NCBI GenBank assembly: GCA_964574325.1
Contig: CAZNMY010000001.1
Coordinates: forward strand, 124,001-188,000
From: CAMDPA01 sp964574325
GTDB taxonomy: Bacteria; Pseudomonadota; Alphaproteobacteria; Rhizobiales; Hyphomicrobiaceae
DNA: 64,000 nt
Reading direction: 5' to 3'
In this document: positions 17,159 through 25,272 of the stretch, piece by piece
How positions within the stretch are numbered: the stretch's first letter is position 1
Layout of the letters: each line of letters starts with the position of its first letter
Translations under genes and position numbers: made by a program
Notes under the pieces: model-generated
What the model was told of the DNA's origin: nothing
Seen by the model: the letters and a program-made list of their open reading frames with translations, nothing else
The model's database searches: none

Positions 17159-18009
17159 TGGCCAGGATAGTCGCAGGAATTGGATGCTCCCACGTGCCGG
17201 CCATCGGCGCGGCGCTCGACCTCGGCAAGAACGGCGAGCCGTACTGGGTTCGCGTGTTCTCGGGCTTCGAGGAATCGCAGAAGTGGATCGCGAACGAGAA
17301 GCCCGACGTCTGCATCGTCGTGTTCAACGATCACGCCACCGCGTTCTCCGTCGAGATGATCCCGACGTTCGCGATCGGGTGTGCGGCAGAATTCGCGCCG
17401 GCCGACGAAGGGTGGGGACCGCGTCCCGTGCCCGTGGTGCCCGGTCACCCGGAGCTTGCCAACCACATCGCCCAGTCGTGCATTCTCGACGAGTTCGATC
17501 TCACCATCTGCAACAAGATGGAGGTCGATCACGGGTTGACGGTGCCGATGAACCTGCTGTTCGGCAAGGTCGAGAAGGACGGCAAGTGGCCGTGCCCGAT
17601 CATTCCGCTGGCGGTCAACGTGGTGCAGTTCCCCCCGCCGACGGGCAATCGCTGCTACAATCTCGGCAAGGCGATCCGCAGAGCGGTCGAGAGCTATCCG
17701 GAAGACCTGAAGGTGATGATCTTCGGAACGGGCGGCATGTCGCACCAGATCTCGGGACCGCGGGCGGGTCTCATCAACTCGCACTTCGACAAGAACTTCC
17801 TCGACGGGCTCAGCGGCGATCCGACGGCACTCACCAAAATGCGGCATGTCGAGTACATGCGCGAGGCCGGCGCGGAAGGCATCGAGATGGTGATGTGGCT
17901 CGTGATGCGCGGCGCGCTGAACGACAACGTGAAGGAGGTTCGCCGGTTCTACACGGTGCCGGCTTCCAACACGGCCGTCGGGCATATCATCCTCGACAAC
18001 CGGGTTTAG
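17158..18009 (+). CDS. ligB: protocatechuate 4,5-dioxygenase beta subunit
   Basis: 283 residues, the catalytic subunit that opens protocatechuate between C4 and C5 to give 4-carboxy-2-hydroxymuconate semialdehyde. The Fe(II) ligands of the family are in place: His12 (GCSHVPAIG), His59 (FNDHATAF) and the glutamate of AEGIEMVMW (Glu243). His196 in GGMSHQISG matches the active-site base. The real start is the ATG overlapping the ligA stop; the frame runs open upstream to 16627 in shadow of ligA. Together with ligA, ligC and ligI this marks a 4,5- (meta-) cleavage route. Confidence 0.92.
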   Translation: MARIVAGIGCSHVPAIGAALDLGKNGEPYWVRVFSGFEESQKWIANEKPDVCIVVFNDHATAFSVEMIPTFAIGCAAEFAPADEGWGPRPVPVVPGHPELANHIAQSCILDEFDLTICNKMEVDHGLTVPMNLLFGKVEKDGKWPCPIIPLAVNVVQFPPPTGNRCYNLGKAIRRAVESYPEDLKVMIFGTGGMSHQISGPRAGLINSHFDKNFLDGLSGDPTALTKMRHVEYMREAGAEGIEMVMWLVMRGALNDNVKEVRRFYTVPASNTAVGHIILDNRV

Positions 18010-18010
18010 G

Positions 18011-18107
18011 GCGAATGGTGAGTGGCGAGTGGCCAATCGGGAGTTGGATGGCCGGCCTGGCCTGTCTTTCCCCATTCGCTATTCGCCATTCGCCACTCCC
18101 CATTCAC
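18011..18107. repeat. intergenic inverted repeat of GGCGAATGG/GGCGAGTGG units
   Basis: Between ligB and ligC, a 22-base left arm (18011-18032) pairs with 18086-18107 at 19 of 22 positions. The right side carries additional tandem units of CCATTCGC/CTATTCGC. The arms consist of repeated 7-8-base units rather than unique sequence. It resembles the 2665-2830 element in design. Within a lig transcript it would form a large hairpin and could adjust ligAB versus ligC expression. Confidence 0.7.
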
Positions 18108-18137
18108 TGACGACGAAATACGAGAAGGAGTATCATC

Positions 18138-19094
18138 ATGAAGATCTGCGTAGCGGGCCAGGGCGCCTTCGGACAGAAGCATCTCGATGCGCTGAAGCGC
18201 ATCCAGGGTGTCGAGGTCGTGTCGCTCGTCGGCGGCAACCAGAAGGGCACCGAGGAAGTCGCCAAGAAATATGGCGTGCCGCATTTCACCGGCGATCTCG
18301 CGGAAGGCATCAAGCGCGCCGATGCGGTGATCCTGGCGACGCCGACCAAGATGCATGTCGCGCAGGCCCAACAGGTGATGCGGGCCGGCAAGCACGTGCT
18401 GGTCGAGATCCCGGTGACGGATTCGGTCGAGGACGCGGAGCTTCTCGTCAAAGTCGCCAAGGAGACCGGCGTCGTGGCGATGGGCGGGCATGTGCGCCGC
18501 TACAATCCGAGCCACCAGTACGTGCACAAGAAGATCAGGGCCGGCGAACTCAAGATCCAGCAGATGGACGTGCAGACGTACTTCTTCCGGCGCACCAACA
18601 TCAACGCGGCCGGCAATGCGCGGAGCTGGACCGATCACCTGCTGTGGCACCACGCGGCGCACACGGTCGACCTGTTCGCATACCAGTGCGGCGAGGACAT
18701 CTCGGAGTGCTATGCGGTGCAGGGGCCGATTCATCCGGTGCTGAACATCGCGATGGACATGTCGATCATCTGCAAGGTTCCGTCGGGCTCGATCCTGACG
18801 CTGTCGCTGTCGTTCAACAACGACGGGCCGCTCGGTTCGTTCTTCCGCTACATCTGCGACAACGGCACCTACAAGGCGTTCTACGACGACCTGTCGGACG
18901 GCAAGGACAAGAAGATCGACGTGTCCAAGGTCGACGTGTCGATGGACGGCATCGAGCTCGAGGATCGCGAGTTCATCAAGGCGATCCAGGAGAAGCGGCA
19001 GCCGAACGGCAGCCTCGAGCAGGTGCTGCCGTGCATGCATGTGCTGGGCAAGCTCGAGCGGATGATCGATCCGCAGCGCAAGGCGCATGCGTGA
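18138..19094 (+). CDS. ligC: 4-carboxy-2-hydroxymuconate-6-semialdehyde dehydrogenase (LigC-like)
   Basis: 318 residues of the Gfo/Idh/MocA dehydrogenase family. An N-terminal Rossmann fold begins with VAGQGAFGQKHLDALKRI; the EIPVTDS segment replaces the common EKP of sugar dehydrogenases. The C-terminal half (DHLLWHHAAHTVDLFAYQCG) matches LigC, which oxidises the hemiacetal ring-fission product to 2-pyrone-4,6-dicarboxylate with NADP. That product is the substrate of the LigI homologue encoded 3 kb upstream. An AGGAG ribosome site precedes the ATG. Confidence 0.9.
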   Translation: MKICVAGQGAFGQKHLDALKRIQGVEVVSLVGGNQKGTEEVAKKYGVPHFTGDLAEGIKRADAVILATPTKMHVAQAQQVMRAGKHVLVEIPVTDSVEDAELLVKVAKETGVVAMGGHVRRYNPSHQYVHKKIRAGELKIQQMDVQTYFFRRTNINAAGNARSWTDHLLWHHAAHTVDLFAYQCGEDISECYAVQGPIHPVLNIAMDMSIICKVPSGSILTLSLSFNNDGPLGSFFRYICDNGTYKAFYDDLSDGKDKKIDVSKVDVSMDGIELEDREFIKAIQEKRQPNGSLEQVLPCMHVLGKLERMIDPQRKAHA

Positions 19095-19112
19095 TGTGAG
19101 GTGTGTGGGCAT

Positions 19113-19139
19113 GGGGTCAGACCCGCAGGGTCTGACCCC
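19113..19139. repeat. GGGGTCAGACCC stem-loop
   Basis: A perfect 12-base inverted repeat with a 3-base GCA loop (19113-19124 and 19128-19139) follows ligC. No T-run follows, so it is more like a dispersed hairpin repeat than an intrinsic terminator, though it could stabilise the lig mRNA 3' end. Confidence 0.65.
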
Positions 19140-19159
19140 GGCTCCGGAGTTCGGTTCCA

Positions 19160-19585
19160 ATGGCCAAGACCGCGAACAAGACGGTTCCCACCTCGGCTTC
19201 GGTCGACGATTTCATCGCGGCGGTCGCAGACGCGCGGCGGGCGGCGGATTGCCGGGCACTTGTCGCGATGATGCGCGAAGCGACAGGCGAGGCGCCGCGG
19301 ATGTGGGGGGCGAGCATCGTCGGGTTCGGTCAGTACCACTACGTGTACGAGAGCGGCCGGGAGGGCGATGCCTGCGTCGTCGGTTTCTCGCCGCGCAAGA
19401 ACGATCTGACGATCTACATCGTGCCGGGCTTTGCGGCGTACGCGGATCTGCTGGCTCGGCTCGGGCGGCACAAGACCGCCAAGGTGTGTCTGTACCTCAA
19501 GCGGCTGGACGATGTCGATCGCGGCGTGCTGCGGGAACTTGTCTGCAGAAGTGTTGCCGACATGCGCGCGCGGTATCCGCAATAA
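19160..19585 (+). CDS. DUF1801 domain protein
   Basis: 141 residues forming one DUF1801 (YdhG-like) domain. Typical parts are VDDFIAAVADARRAADCRAL at the start, MWGASIVGFGQYHY in the middle, and DLTIYIVPGF followed by KVCLYLKRLDDVD. The function of the family is not established. A GGAG site lies ten bases before the ATG. The GFA-family gene follows after 19 bases on the same strand. Confidence 0.85.
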   Translation: MAKTANKTVPTSASVDDFIAAVADARRAADCRALVAMMREATGEAPRMWGASIVGFGQYHYVYESGREGDACVVGFSPRKNDLTIYIVPGFAAYADLLARLGRHKTAKVCLYLKRLDDVDRGVLRELVCRSVADMRARYPQ

Positions 19586-19604
19586 CCAAGCCGGAGGACG
19601 CTCG

Positions 19605-20063
19605 GTGCCCAACTTCATGACCGGCTCGTGCCAGTGCCGCAATGTGCGCTACCAGTGCACGGCCGGACCGAAGTCGATCTATGCGTGCCACTGCACCGAG
19701 TGCCAGCGGCAGTCCGGCAGCGCGTTCGGTACGTCGATGCTGGTGCCGCGCGAAGCATTCTCGTTCACGCATGGCGCACCGCGGACGTGGGTGCGCACGT
19801 CCGAGAGCGGCCGCAAGGTCGAATGCCTATTCTGTCCCGATTGCGGGACGCGGCTCGTGCATCTGCCGCAGCACAGTCCCGCCATGGCGATCATCCGGCC
19901 CGGCGCGCTCGACGATACGTCCTGGATCAGGCTCGCCGGGCATATCTGGACGCGGAGCAAGCAGCCTTGGTTCGAGGTGCCGGCGGGTCGCATCACCTAC
20001 GAACAGCAGCCGCCGGATTTCTCGCGCTTGATCGAAGCCTACGGCGCGATGGCGCAGGCCTGA
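19605..20063 (+). CDS. GFA-family (CENP-V/GFA) zinc protein
   Basis: 152 residues. The zinc ligands typical of glutathione-dependent formaldehyde-activating enzyme homologues are present: CQC near residue 10, CHCTECQRQSG, and CPDCGTRL. GTG 19605 is chosen because a perfect GGAGG lies seven bases upstream; the first ATG, at 19617, is too far from it. Family members are mostly uncharacterised and not proven to act on formaldehyde. It converges on the RidA gene with an 8-base gap. Confidence 0.85.
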   Translation: MPNFMTGSCQCRNVRYQCTAGPKSIYACHCTECQRQSGSAFGTSMLVPREAFSFTHGAPRTWVRTSESGRKVECLFCPDCGTRLVHLPQHSPAMAIIRPGALDDTSWIRLAGHIWTRSKQPWFEVPAGRITYEQQPPDFSRLIEAYGAMAQA

Positions 20064-20071
20064 GCCGGCGC

Positions 20072-20467
20072 TCAGACGGCCGCGATCGCTTCGACCTCGA
20101 CGAGGAAGTTCGGATTGGCGAGACCGCGCAGGACGCACAATGTGCTCGCGGGTGGTGTCGTGCCGAACCAGGTCGACAGGATGCCGCGCGCCTTGGGTAC
20201 GTCGTTCGGGTCGACGATGTAGATCGTGACCTTGGTGACGTCGGCGAACGTCGCGCCGCCTGCGGCAAGCGCTTTGCCGAGATTGTCCATCACCATTCGT
20301 GCCTGGGCATCGAAGTCGCCGGGCGGCAGGACGGTGCCGTCCGGCGCGGCGGCGACTTGTCCGGCACAGAACACCAGGCGCTTCGCCTCGTCGGCCGTCA
20401 CGACATGGCTGTAGTTCGAGAACGGTTTGTGGATGCCGGGTGGGTTCGTGCGGGTGAGCTTCGCCAT
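20072..20467 (-). CDS. RidA-family protein
   Basis: 131 residues with the YjgF/YER057c/UK114 fold. Typical segments are LVFCAGQVAAAPDGTV, QARMVMDNLGKALAAGGATF, VTKVTIYIVD and the C-terminal NPNFLVEVEAIAAV. Canonical RidA deaminates reactive enamine/imine intermediates from amino-acid dehydratases; many paralogues act instead in specific catabolic pathways. The protein is likely cytosolic and trimeric. It stands alone on the minus strand. Confidence 0.87.
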   Translation of the reverse strand: MAKLTRTNPPGIHKPFSNYSHVVTADEAKRLVFCAGQVAAAPDGTVLPPGDFDAQARMVMDNLGKALAAGGATFADVTKVTIYIVDPNDVPKARGILSTWFGTTPPASTLCVLRGLANPNFLVEVEAIAAV

Positions 20468-20657
20468 CGACGTTTCCTCGCCGTGAGAGTGGCCTGGAGC
20501 ATCATCCGGTCGGAGGGAAGCGCTTCGGCGACATTCCGTTCGAACGAAGATGCTCGAGATGAACCGGAGTTGAGCGGTTCCAACCGATCAGTCGACCGGC
20601 AGAGAAGATCACGCCCGATCGCATATTGCTCCAACGGCGCAGGAATGGAACGCCGAT

Positions 20658-21305
20658 TCAACGCTTGCCGAAACGTGTGACCTGGGCGTGTTGGGGTGAA
20701 GGCTGCCGCGGCGGCGGAACCTTGCCCGAGATCGCGACGCGCGTGTGCTCGGATGCAGCGCGTTCAACGGCATCGAGTGCGGAGCGAAATGACGTGGGGA
20801 TGCCATCTACGCTCGCAGCCAGCGCGTTGCCGAGGGGAGCGTTGAAGTTCACTTCCGGATCGGGCTCTTCCGGCTTGCGGCTCATGACGCCCATCTGCTG
20901 CAGAACCGCGGCGATGATGACGACGAGGCCGAGGATCAGCCACATGACGCCCGTGCGATAATTGTGCGGACTGGACCAGTAGTTCGGGACCGGCGGCAGA
21001 TCTCTCATGCCTGTGACATAGAGCAGGGCGCGAAGCTGCTGGTCGTTCAACGGAACGTGCGGCTGGCCCTCTGCGATGAAGCCGACCCATTCGCCGCCGG
21101 TGCAGCCCTTGAAGAGGTAGCCGAGGTGGACATTCCGTTCGCGCAACTGGAGAACATGCCGGCCTTCGAGCCCGCGGGGATAGTATACGTCCATGACCTT
21201 GATCAGAGACTGTCCCGTGCACGGAATAATACTCGCGTAGGCATTGCCGGCCAGCATCGAGGAACCGACGAGCATCGCAAAGGCGGCAATGACTGCGCGC
21301 AGCAT
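20658..21305 (-). CDS. hypothetical exported protein with one internal membrane helix
   Basis: 215 residues, family not recognised. A signal peptide ends near GNAYAS. A periplasmic part of about 90 residues contains the cysteines of IIPCTGQ and FKGCTGGEW. Near residues 118-138 GVMWLILGLVVIIAAVLQQ forms a transmembrane helix, followed by an acidic then basic cytoplasmic tail. The topology is thus a periplasmic sensor-like domain anchored by one helix. Nothing in its neighbourhood suggests a function. Confidence 0.6.
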   Translation of the reverse strand: MLRAVIAAFAMLVGSSMLAGNAYASIIPCTGQSLIKVMDVYYPRGLEGRHVLQLRERNVHLGYLFKGCTGGEWVGFIAEGQPHVPLNDQQLRALLYVTGMRDLPPVPNYWSSPHNYRTGVMWLILGLVVIIAAVLQQMGVMSRKPEEPDPEVNFNAPLGNALAASVDGIPTSFRSALDAVERAASEHTRVAISGKVPPPRQPSPQHAQVTRFGKR

Positions 21306-21452
21306 GACTGCTCTCCTAATTTGATAGTGGCAGAATAAGGGCTAATTGTTGCTGGCTGATTTACCCGACCGTCCACGCGTCCATCGCGATCGAGGGAGGG
21401 CTGGAGTGATGAAGTCCGATGCAACCGCCGTCTCGAAACGGAACAGGTGAAC

Positions 21453-22271
21453 ATGCCGATCGATCTCGACGCCTATCTGACGCGCATCGAATACACCGGG
21501 CCTCGTCTGCCGACGCTCGCCGTGCTGCGGGCGTTGCATGCCAGCCATCCGCGAGCGATAGCGTTCGACAGCCTCGATCCGTGGCTCGGACGGATGGTCT
21601 CACTCGATCCCGCTGCGCTCGAGGCGAAGCTCGTGGCGGGGCGGCGTGGCGGGTATTGCTATGAGCACAACACGCTGTTGTGGGCGGCGCTGTCGGCGCT
21701 CGGCTTCGAAGTGCAGGGGCTGTCGGCGCGGGTGTTGTATTCGACGCCTCCCGGTGGCGGCCGGCATCCGCGCAACCACATGCTGATGAAAGTCGAAACG
21801 CCGGACGGACCTCATATCGCGGATGTCGGCTTCGGGGGGCTGACGCTGACAGGCCCCTTGCTGCTCGAGGCCGACCTGATTCAGCAGACGCCGCACGAAC
21901 GGGTTCGGTTGAAGCGAGAGGGTGGTGACTGGGTGCTCGAAGCAGAGACCGGCGACACGTGGCGGGCGATGTATCAGTTCGGACTCGATGAGCATATCGC
22001 GCCGGACTACGAGGTGGCGAACTACTACATGTCGACGCATCCGCGCTCGCCGTTCGTGGTGCGGCTGGTCGCGGCGCGGCCGTTACCGGGGCGACGGCTG
22101 GCGCTGGCGAACAATCAGATGTCGGTGCATCACGTGAACGGACCGACGGAGAAGCGGACGATCGATAGCGTGGGCGAGTTGGAGCGCGTGCTCATCGAGG
22201 AGTTCGGGATCGCGCTGCCGGACGATGCGCGATTAGCCGCGAAGTTGCGCGAGGTCGTCGAAGGGGCGTAG
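21453..22271 (+). CDS. nat: arylamine N-acetyltransferase
   Basis: 272 residues. The catalytic triad of the NAT family is visible: Cys69 in RRGGYCYEHN, His109 in PRNHMLM and Asp124 in IADVGFGG. The enzyme transfers acetyl or related acyl groups from CoA to aromatic amines and hydrazines. ATG 21453 is preferred; a GTG two codons earlier also opens the frame. An AGGTG sequence lies close upstream. It could detoxify aromatic amines met by an aromatic-degrading cell; this link is inference. Confidence 0.9.
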   Translation: MPIDLDAYLTRIEYTGPRLPTLAVLRALHASHPRAIAFDSLDPWLGRMVSLDPAALEAKLVAGRRGGYCYEHNTLLWAALSALGFEVQGLSARVLYSTPPGGGRHPRNHMLMKVETPDGPHIADVGFGGLTLTGPLLLEADLIQQTPHERVRLKREGGDWVLEAETGDTWRAMYQFGLDEHIAPDYEVANYYMSTHPRSPFVVRLVAARPLPGRRLALANNQMSVHHVNGPTEKRTIDSVGELERVLIEEFGIALPDDARLAAKLREVVEGA

Positions 22272-22358
22272 GGCGGGTTAGCGGAGCGTAACCCGCCGGG
22301 TTCAGCGCAAGATGATGGCGGGTTACGCAGCGGAAGTTCGCTGCTAACCCGCCCTACG
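22267..22358. repeat. REP-like hairpin repeat (CGTAGGGCGGGTTAGC arms)
   Basis: A perfect 16-base inverted repeat (22267-22282 and 22343-22358) begins inside the last codons of the nat gene and fills the gap to the converging amidohydrolase. An internal GCGTAACCCGCC/GGCGGGTTACGC pairing gives two nested hairpins. Same plan as 3688-3777 with a different arm sequence. Confidence 0.72.
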
Positions 22359-22364
22359 GGGCGA

Positions 22365-23879
22365 TCATGAATCGTATCTCGTGCGGGTGAGGAAGCGATG
22401 CATCTTCAACGGCGAGGCCCACACGCTCTCGTGGGCTTGCAGGAGATAGGGCAACGCTATCGCGCGTTCCTGCACGATCCTCTCGTACTCGGGAATGAAG
22501 CTCTTCATCATTCCGCGGACTTCGTCGCGCAGAGCGGCCTCGTCGATCGTCGTTACCTTGCGGTTCTCGATGACGACGCGGCCGTCGATGATGACGTGAT
22601 CGATACCTCGGCCGGTCTCGGTATAGACGAGTTGGCGCGCCGCGCTGTTGTAGGGCAGGTAGGCGGTGTCGTTCAGATCGAGCAGCACGAGGTCGGCCTT
22701 GTAGCCGGGCTTGATCGCGCCGAGCCTGTCGTCGAGAAGTGCGGAGCGTGCGCTGCCGAGTGTGGCATTGCGGAGCGCTTCGCGGGCGAGCGGTGGGCCG
22801 GGCGCTGGATCGCTGACGGCGGCCAGCATGCAGTACGCCTTCATCGACTGGAACATATTCTGGACGTCGCTGCCCGAGCAGTTGTCGCAACCCAGGCCGA
22901 CGCGCATTCCTGCTTCGCGCATGTCGAGGATCGGTGCTACGCCGCTTTTCAGCTTCATGTTGGAATTGTGATTGAGAACCGCGCCGGCGTCGGCCGCGGC
23001 CATCATGTCCATCTCCTCGCGCGTGATCCAGACGGAATGAGCGATGTTGAGCCGACGGTTCAGCATGCCGCACGATTTCATGTAGTTCATGAAGGAACCG
23101 CCGTGCTTGGCATAAGCCTCGCGGGCGATCAGGGCCTGTGCGCGCGTTTCGTAGACGTGGGTATAGATCGGCAGATCGCGGCGTTCGGCGAGATCGGCGC
23201 ACATCTGGAGCAGTTCGGGTGAGGAGCGCTGCGGTGCGAACGGTCCGCAGGCCCAGTGCAGCGTTCCAGCAGCCGGGCGGCGGCGAATCTGGGCGTCGAG
23301 GAAATCGATCTGCTCGCGTGCGGGGCCGAGCGTCTTCGTGCCGAGCATTTCCTGGATGTCGGGGGGAAGCAGGTTGCTGTTGCGGATCATGCCGACGGCC
23401 GGGATATCGGAGACCATCGGTGAGAACACGACGCGCTCGCCGATCTCGGCGTAGGCGTCGAGAACCGTGTCGATGTTGTCCTCGCTGAACGGGATCAGGC
23501 CGAGCATGTCCTGCAGCGTCGTGATCCCGCAGCGCATGGCTTCGAGCGCGCCGACGAGCGTGCGCAGGCGCACCTCCTCCTTGCTGCGATTGCCGCCGAG
23601 CGGCAGCGTGTAGAGCAGCCAGTATTCGAGCGGCAATTCCTCGAACAGGCCGCGGCACAGCGTATCGTGGGAGTGATAGTGGGCGTTGATCAGGCCGGGA
23701 ATGACGATGTGGTGGCTGGCATCGAGGATCTTGGCGCCGGCCGTCCGTTGCTGGGGGATGTCGGCGCCGACAGCGGAGATGGTATCGTTCTCGATCAGAA
23801 TGTCGGCGGCGGCCGGCTTATGAACATCGCCATCGTGATCATAGACGAGCCCGCCTTTGACGAGAACCTTGCCTGCCAC
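22365..23879 (-). CDS. amidohydrolase-family deaminase/chlorohydrolase (ATZ/TRZ-like)
   Basis: 504 residues of the amidohydrolase superfamily. Metal ligands fit subtype III: His67 and His69 in NAHYHSHD, a histidine in PIYTHVYE, another in LNIAHSVW, and the aspartate of GLGCDNCSGSD. Enzymes of this type remove amino, chloro or similar groups from nitrogen heterocycles or related compounds. The GTG start is supported by an AGGAG ribosome site, and a 34-base dyad lies immediately upstream. A TctC binding protein gene precedes it on the same strand by 167 bases, suggesting capture and breakdown of the same compound. Confidence 0.85.
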   Translation of the reverse strand: MAGKVLVKGGLVYDHDGDVHKPAAADILIENDTISAVGADIPQQRTAGAKILDASHHIVIPGLINAHYHSHDTLCRGLFEELPLEYWLLYTLPLGGNRSKEEVRLRTLVGALEAMRCGITTLQDMLGLIPFSEDNIDTVLDAYAEIGERVVFSPMVSDIPAVGMIRNSNLLPPDIQEMLGTKTLGPAREQIDFLDAQIRRRPAAGTLHWACGPFAPQRSSPELLQMCADLAERRDLPIYTHVYETRAQALIAREAYAKHGGSFMNYMKSCGMLNRRLNIAHSVWITREEMDMMAAADAGAVLNHNSNMKLKSGVAPILDMREAGMRVGLGCDNCSGSDVQNMFQSMKAYCMLAAVSDPAPGPPLAREALRNATLGSARSALLDDRLGAIKPGYKADLVLLDLNDTAYLPYNSAARQLVYTETGRGIDHVIIDGRVVIENRKVTTIDEAALRDEVRGMMKSFIPEYERIVQERAIALPYLLQAHESVWASPLKMHRFLTRTRYDS

Positions 23880-23894
23880 GCGTCTTCTCCTGTC

Positions 23895-23928
23895 GCTTGA
23901 CGTTTCGATATCGATCGAGACGTCAAGC
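23895..23928. promoter_or_regulatory. 34-base dyad upstream of the amidohydrolase
   Basis: GCTTGACGT at 23895-23903 and ACGTCAAGC at 23920-23928 form a perfect 9-base dyad; the 16-base centre is itself nearly palindromic (TCGATATCGATCGA). It ends 16 bases before the GTG start on the minus strand, just upstream of the ribosome site. It may be an operator or an mRNA hairpin controlling the amidohydrolase. Confidence 0.45.
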
Positions 23929-24046
23929 TAAGCAGAATTCTGCGGAATGGCCATTGCGGAAATCGCTCGGATGGAGCGCGATTTCATCGAACCGGGATCG
24001 AGCTTCCGGCAAGCCCTGCTCGATGATGGGATTTGCCGGGATGCGA

Positions 24047-25093
24047 TCACTTCTGCTTGGGCTCTATCGCCTTCTTGACCATGTCGACGACGGGCTTGGG
24101 GGTCGAGAGGATTCGCTTGACGATTTTCTCGAGCTCCGTGCCGGGAGCCGGTTGGAGGTCGAGCTTCAACATATTCGCCTTGGCCAGGATCTCCGGGTCC
24201 TTGATGCCGGCATCGAAGGCGGCGCGCAACGCCTTGGCGCGGTCCGCGGGAATGCCGGGGGAGCCCGCCAGCGAGCGGCCCATGAGGGAGCCGGCGGAGA
24301 CGAGGTCGATGGCGAGCTTGTGATCGGCGTCCTTCACCAGTTCGTTGGCATTGGGCACATTCTCGAAGCCTTTGGCGCGGCCGAGGCCGACCTGCACCAG
24401 ATGAGCGATCTTGTTCTCCTTGACCCAGTTCGCCTCGGTGACGGCCCAACTCACGATCGTGCCGCCGCGGCCCATGATCTCACCGCGCTCCATCGCGAGG
24501 TTCTGCTCGGGAATGCCGCGGTAGCCGAGCACGACCTTGAACTTGGTGCCGATGAGCTGATTGAGCAGGATCGGCAGGTGATATTGGTACGAGCCCTGGC
24601 CTGTAGAGCCGAGCACGACCTCCTTCTGCTTGGCCTCTTCGATGGTTTGCGCGGGCGAATTCGCACGCATCACAGTCAGTGAAGAGTTGAGCGGCGAGAA
24701 TTGCCCGATCATCAGGAACTGCGCCAGATCATAGCTCACGCCCGTAACGCCGAGCACCTGGTTCTGGGGCGCACTGCCGTGCAGGCTTATGAGGGCCGTG
24801 CCGTCTTTCGGCGAGCGATTGGCGATGTAGTTGGTAGAAACCGCGCCGCCACCGCCGGTCATCAACTGGGTTATGACGGTGGGATTGCCGGGCAAGTGCT
24901 TCTGCATGATCTCGGCGCCGAGGCGGCCGTAAAGATCGTAGGTGCCGCCCGGGCCGATGGGCACCAGGACCGTTATGGTCTTGCCTTTGTAGAATTCGGC
25001 GACGGGGTCGGCTTCGGCCGCTCGGGGAAGCAGGAGCGCCGCGAGAGATGCGGCAAAACCGATCGCGAACGATCGATGGGCGCGGTATTGCAT
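24047..25093 (-). CDS. TctC/Bug-family tripartite tricarboxylate transporter binding protein
   Basis: 348 residues. The ATG at 25093 is chosen over an upstream TTG because a GGGGAGTGA ribosome site precedes it. A signal peptide ends at RAAEA. The mature protein starts with YKGKTITVLVPIGPGGTYD, in which the ligand loop is GPGGTYD. It belongs with the TctCs at 27534 and 55800, sharing a HLPGNPTV-type segment, not with the nine-gene array. It precedes the amidohydrolase on the same strand. No TctA or TctB genes lie nearby. Confidence 0.87.
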   Translation of the reverse strand: MQYRAHRSFAIGFAASLAALLLPRAAEADPVAEFYKGKTITVLVPIGPGGTYDLYGRLGAEIMQKHLPGNPTVITQLMTGGGGAVSTNYIANRSPKDGTALISLHGSAPQNQVLGVTGVSYDLAQFLMIGQFSPLNSSLTVMRANSPAQTIEEAKQKEVVLGSTGQGSYQYHLPILLNQLIGTKFKVVLGYRGIPEQNLAMERGEIMGRGGTIVSWAVTEANWVKENKIAHLVQVGLGRAKGFENVPNANELVKDADHKLAIDLVSAGSLMGRSLAGSPGIPADRAKALRAAFDAGIKDPEILAKANMLKLDLQPAPGTELEKIVKRILSTPKPVVDMVKKAIEPKQK

Positions 25094-25272
25094 AGTTTCA
25101 CTCCCCAATTCACGACTGGCTCGGCCGGCATCGTATTGGGGCGCAGCTGCTCATGTCCAGTGAGGCGTGGCGCTGTGCGGAGGACTACGGATGGATTACT
25201 CGATCGGACTTTGAAGTGCGCCGCCAATGCACTTGTAGTCGCGTCGATTTCTCATCAGCCGTGAGCGGGTCC

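Noticed and set aside
19113..19139. intrinsic terminator after ligC
   Set aside because: The stem is strong, but no U-run follows, so it is recorded as a repeat only.
22354..23658. 434-codon minus-strand frame
   Set aside because: Same strand but different frame from the amidohydrolase, with Arg-rich sequence and no start signal.
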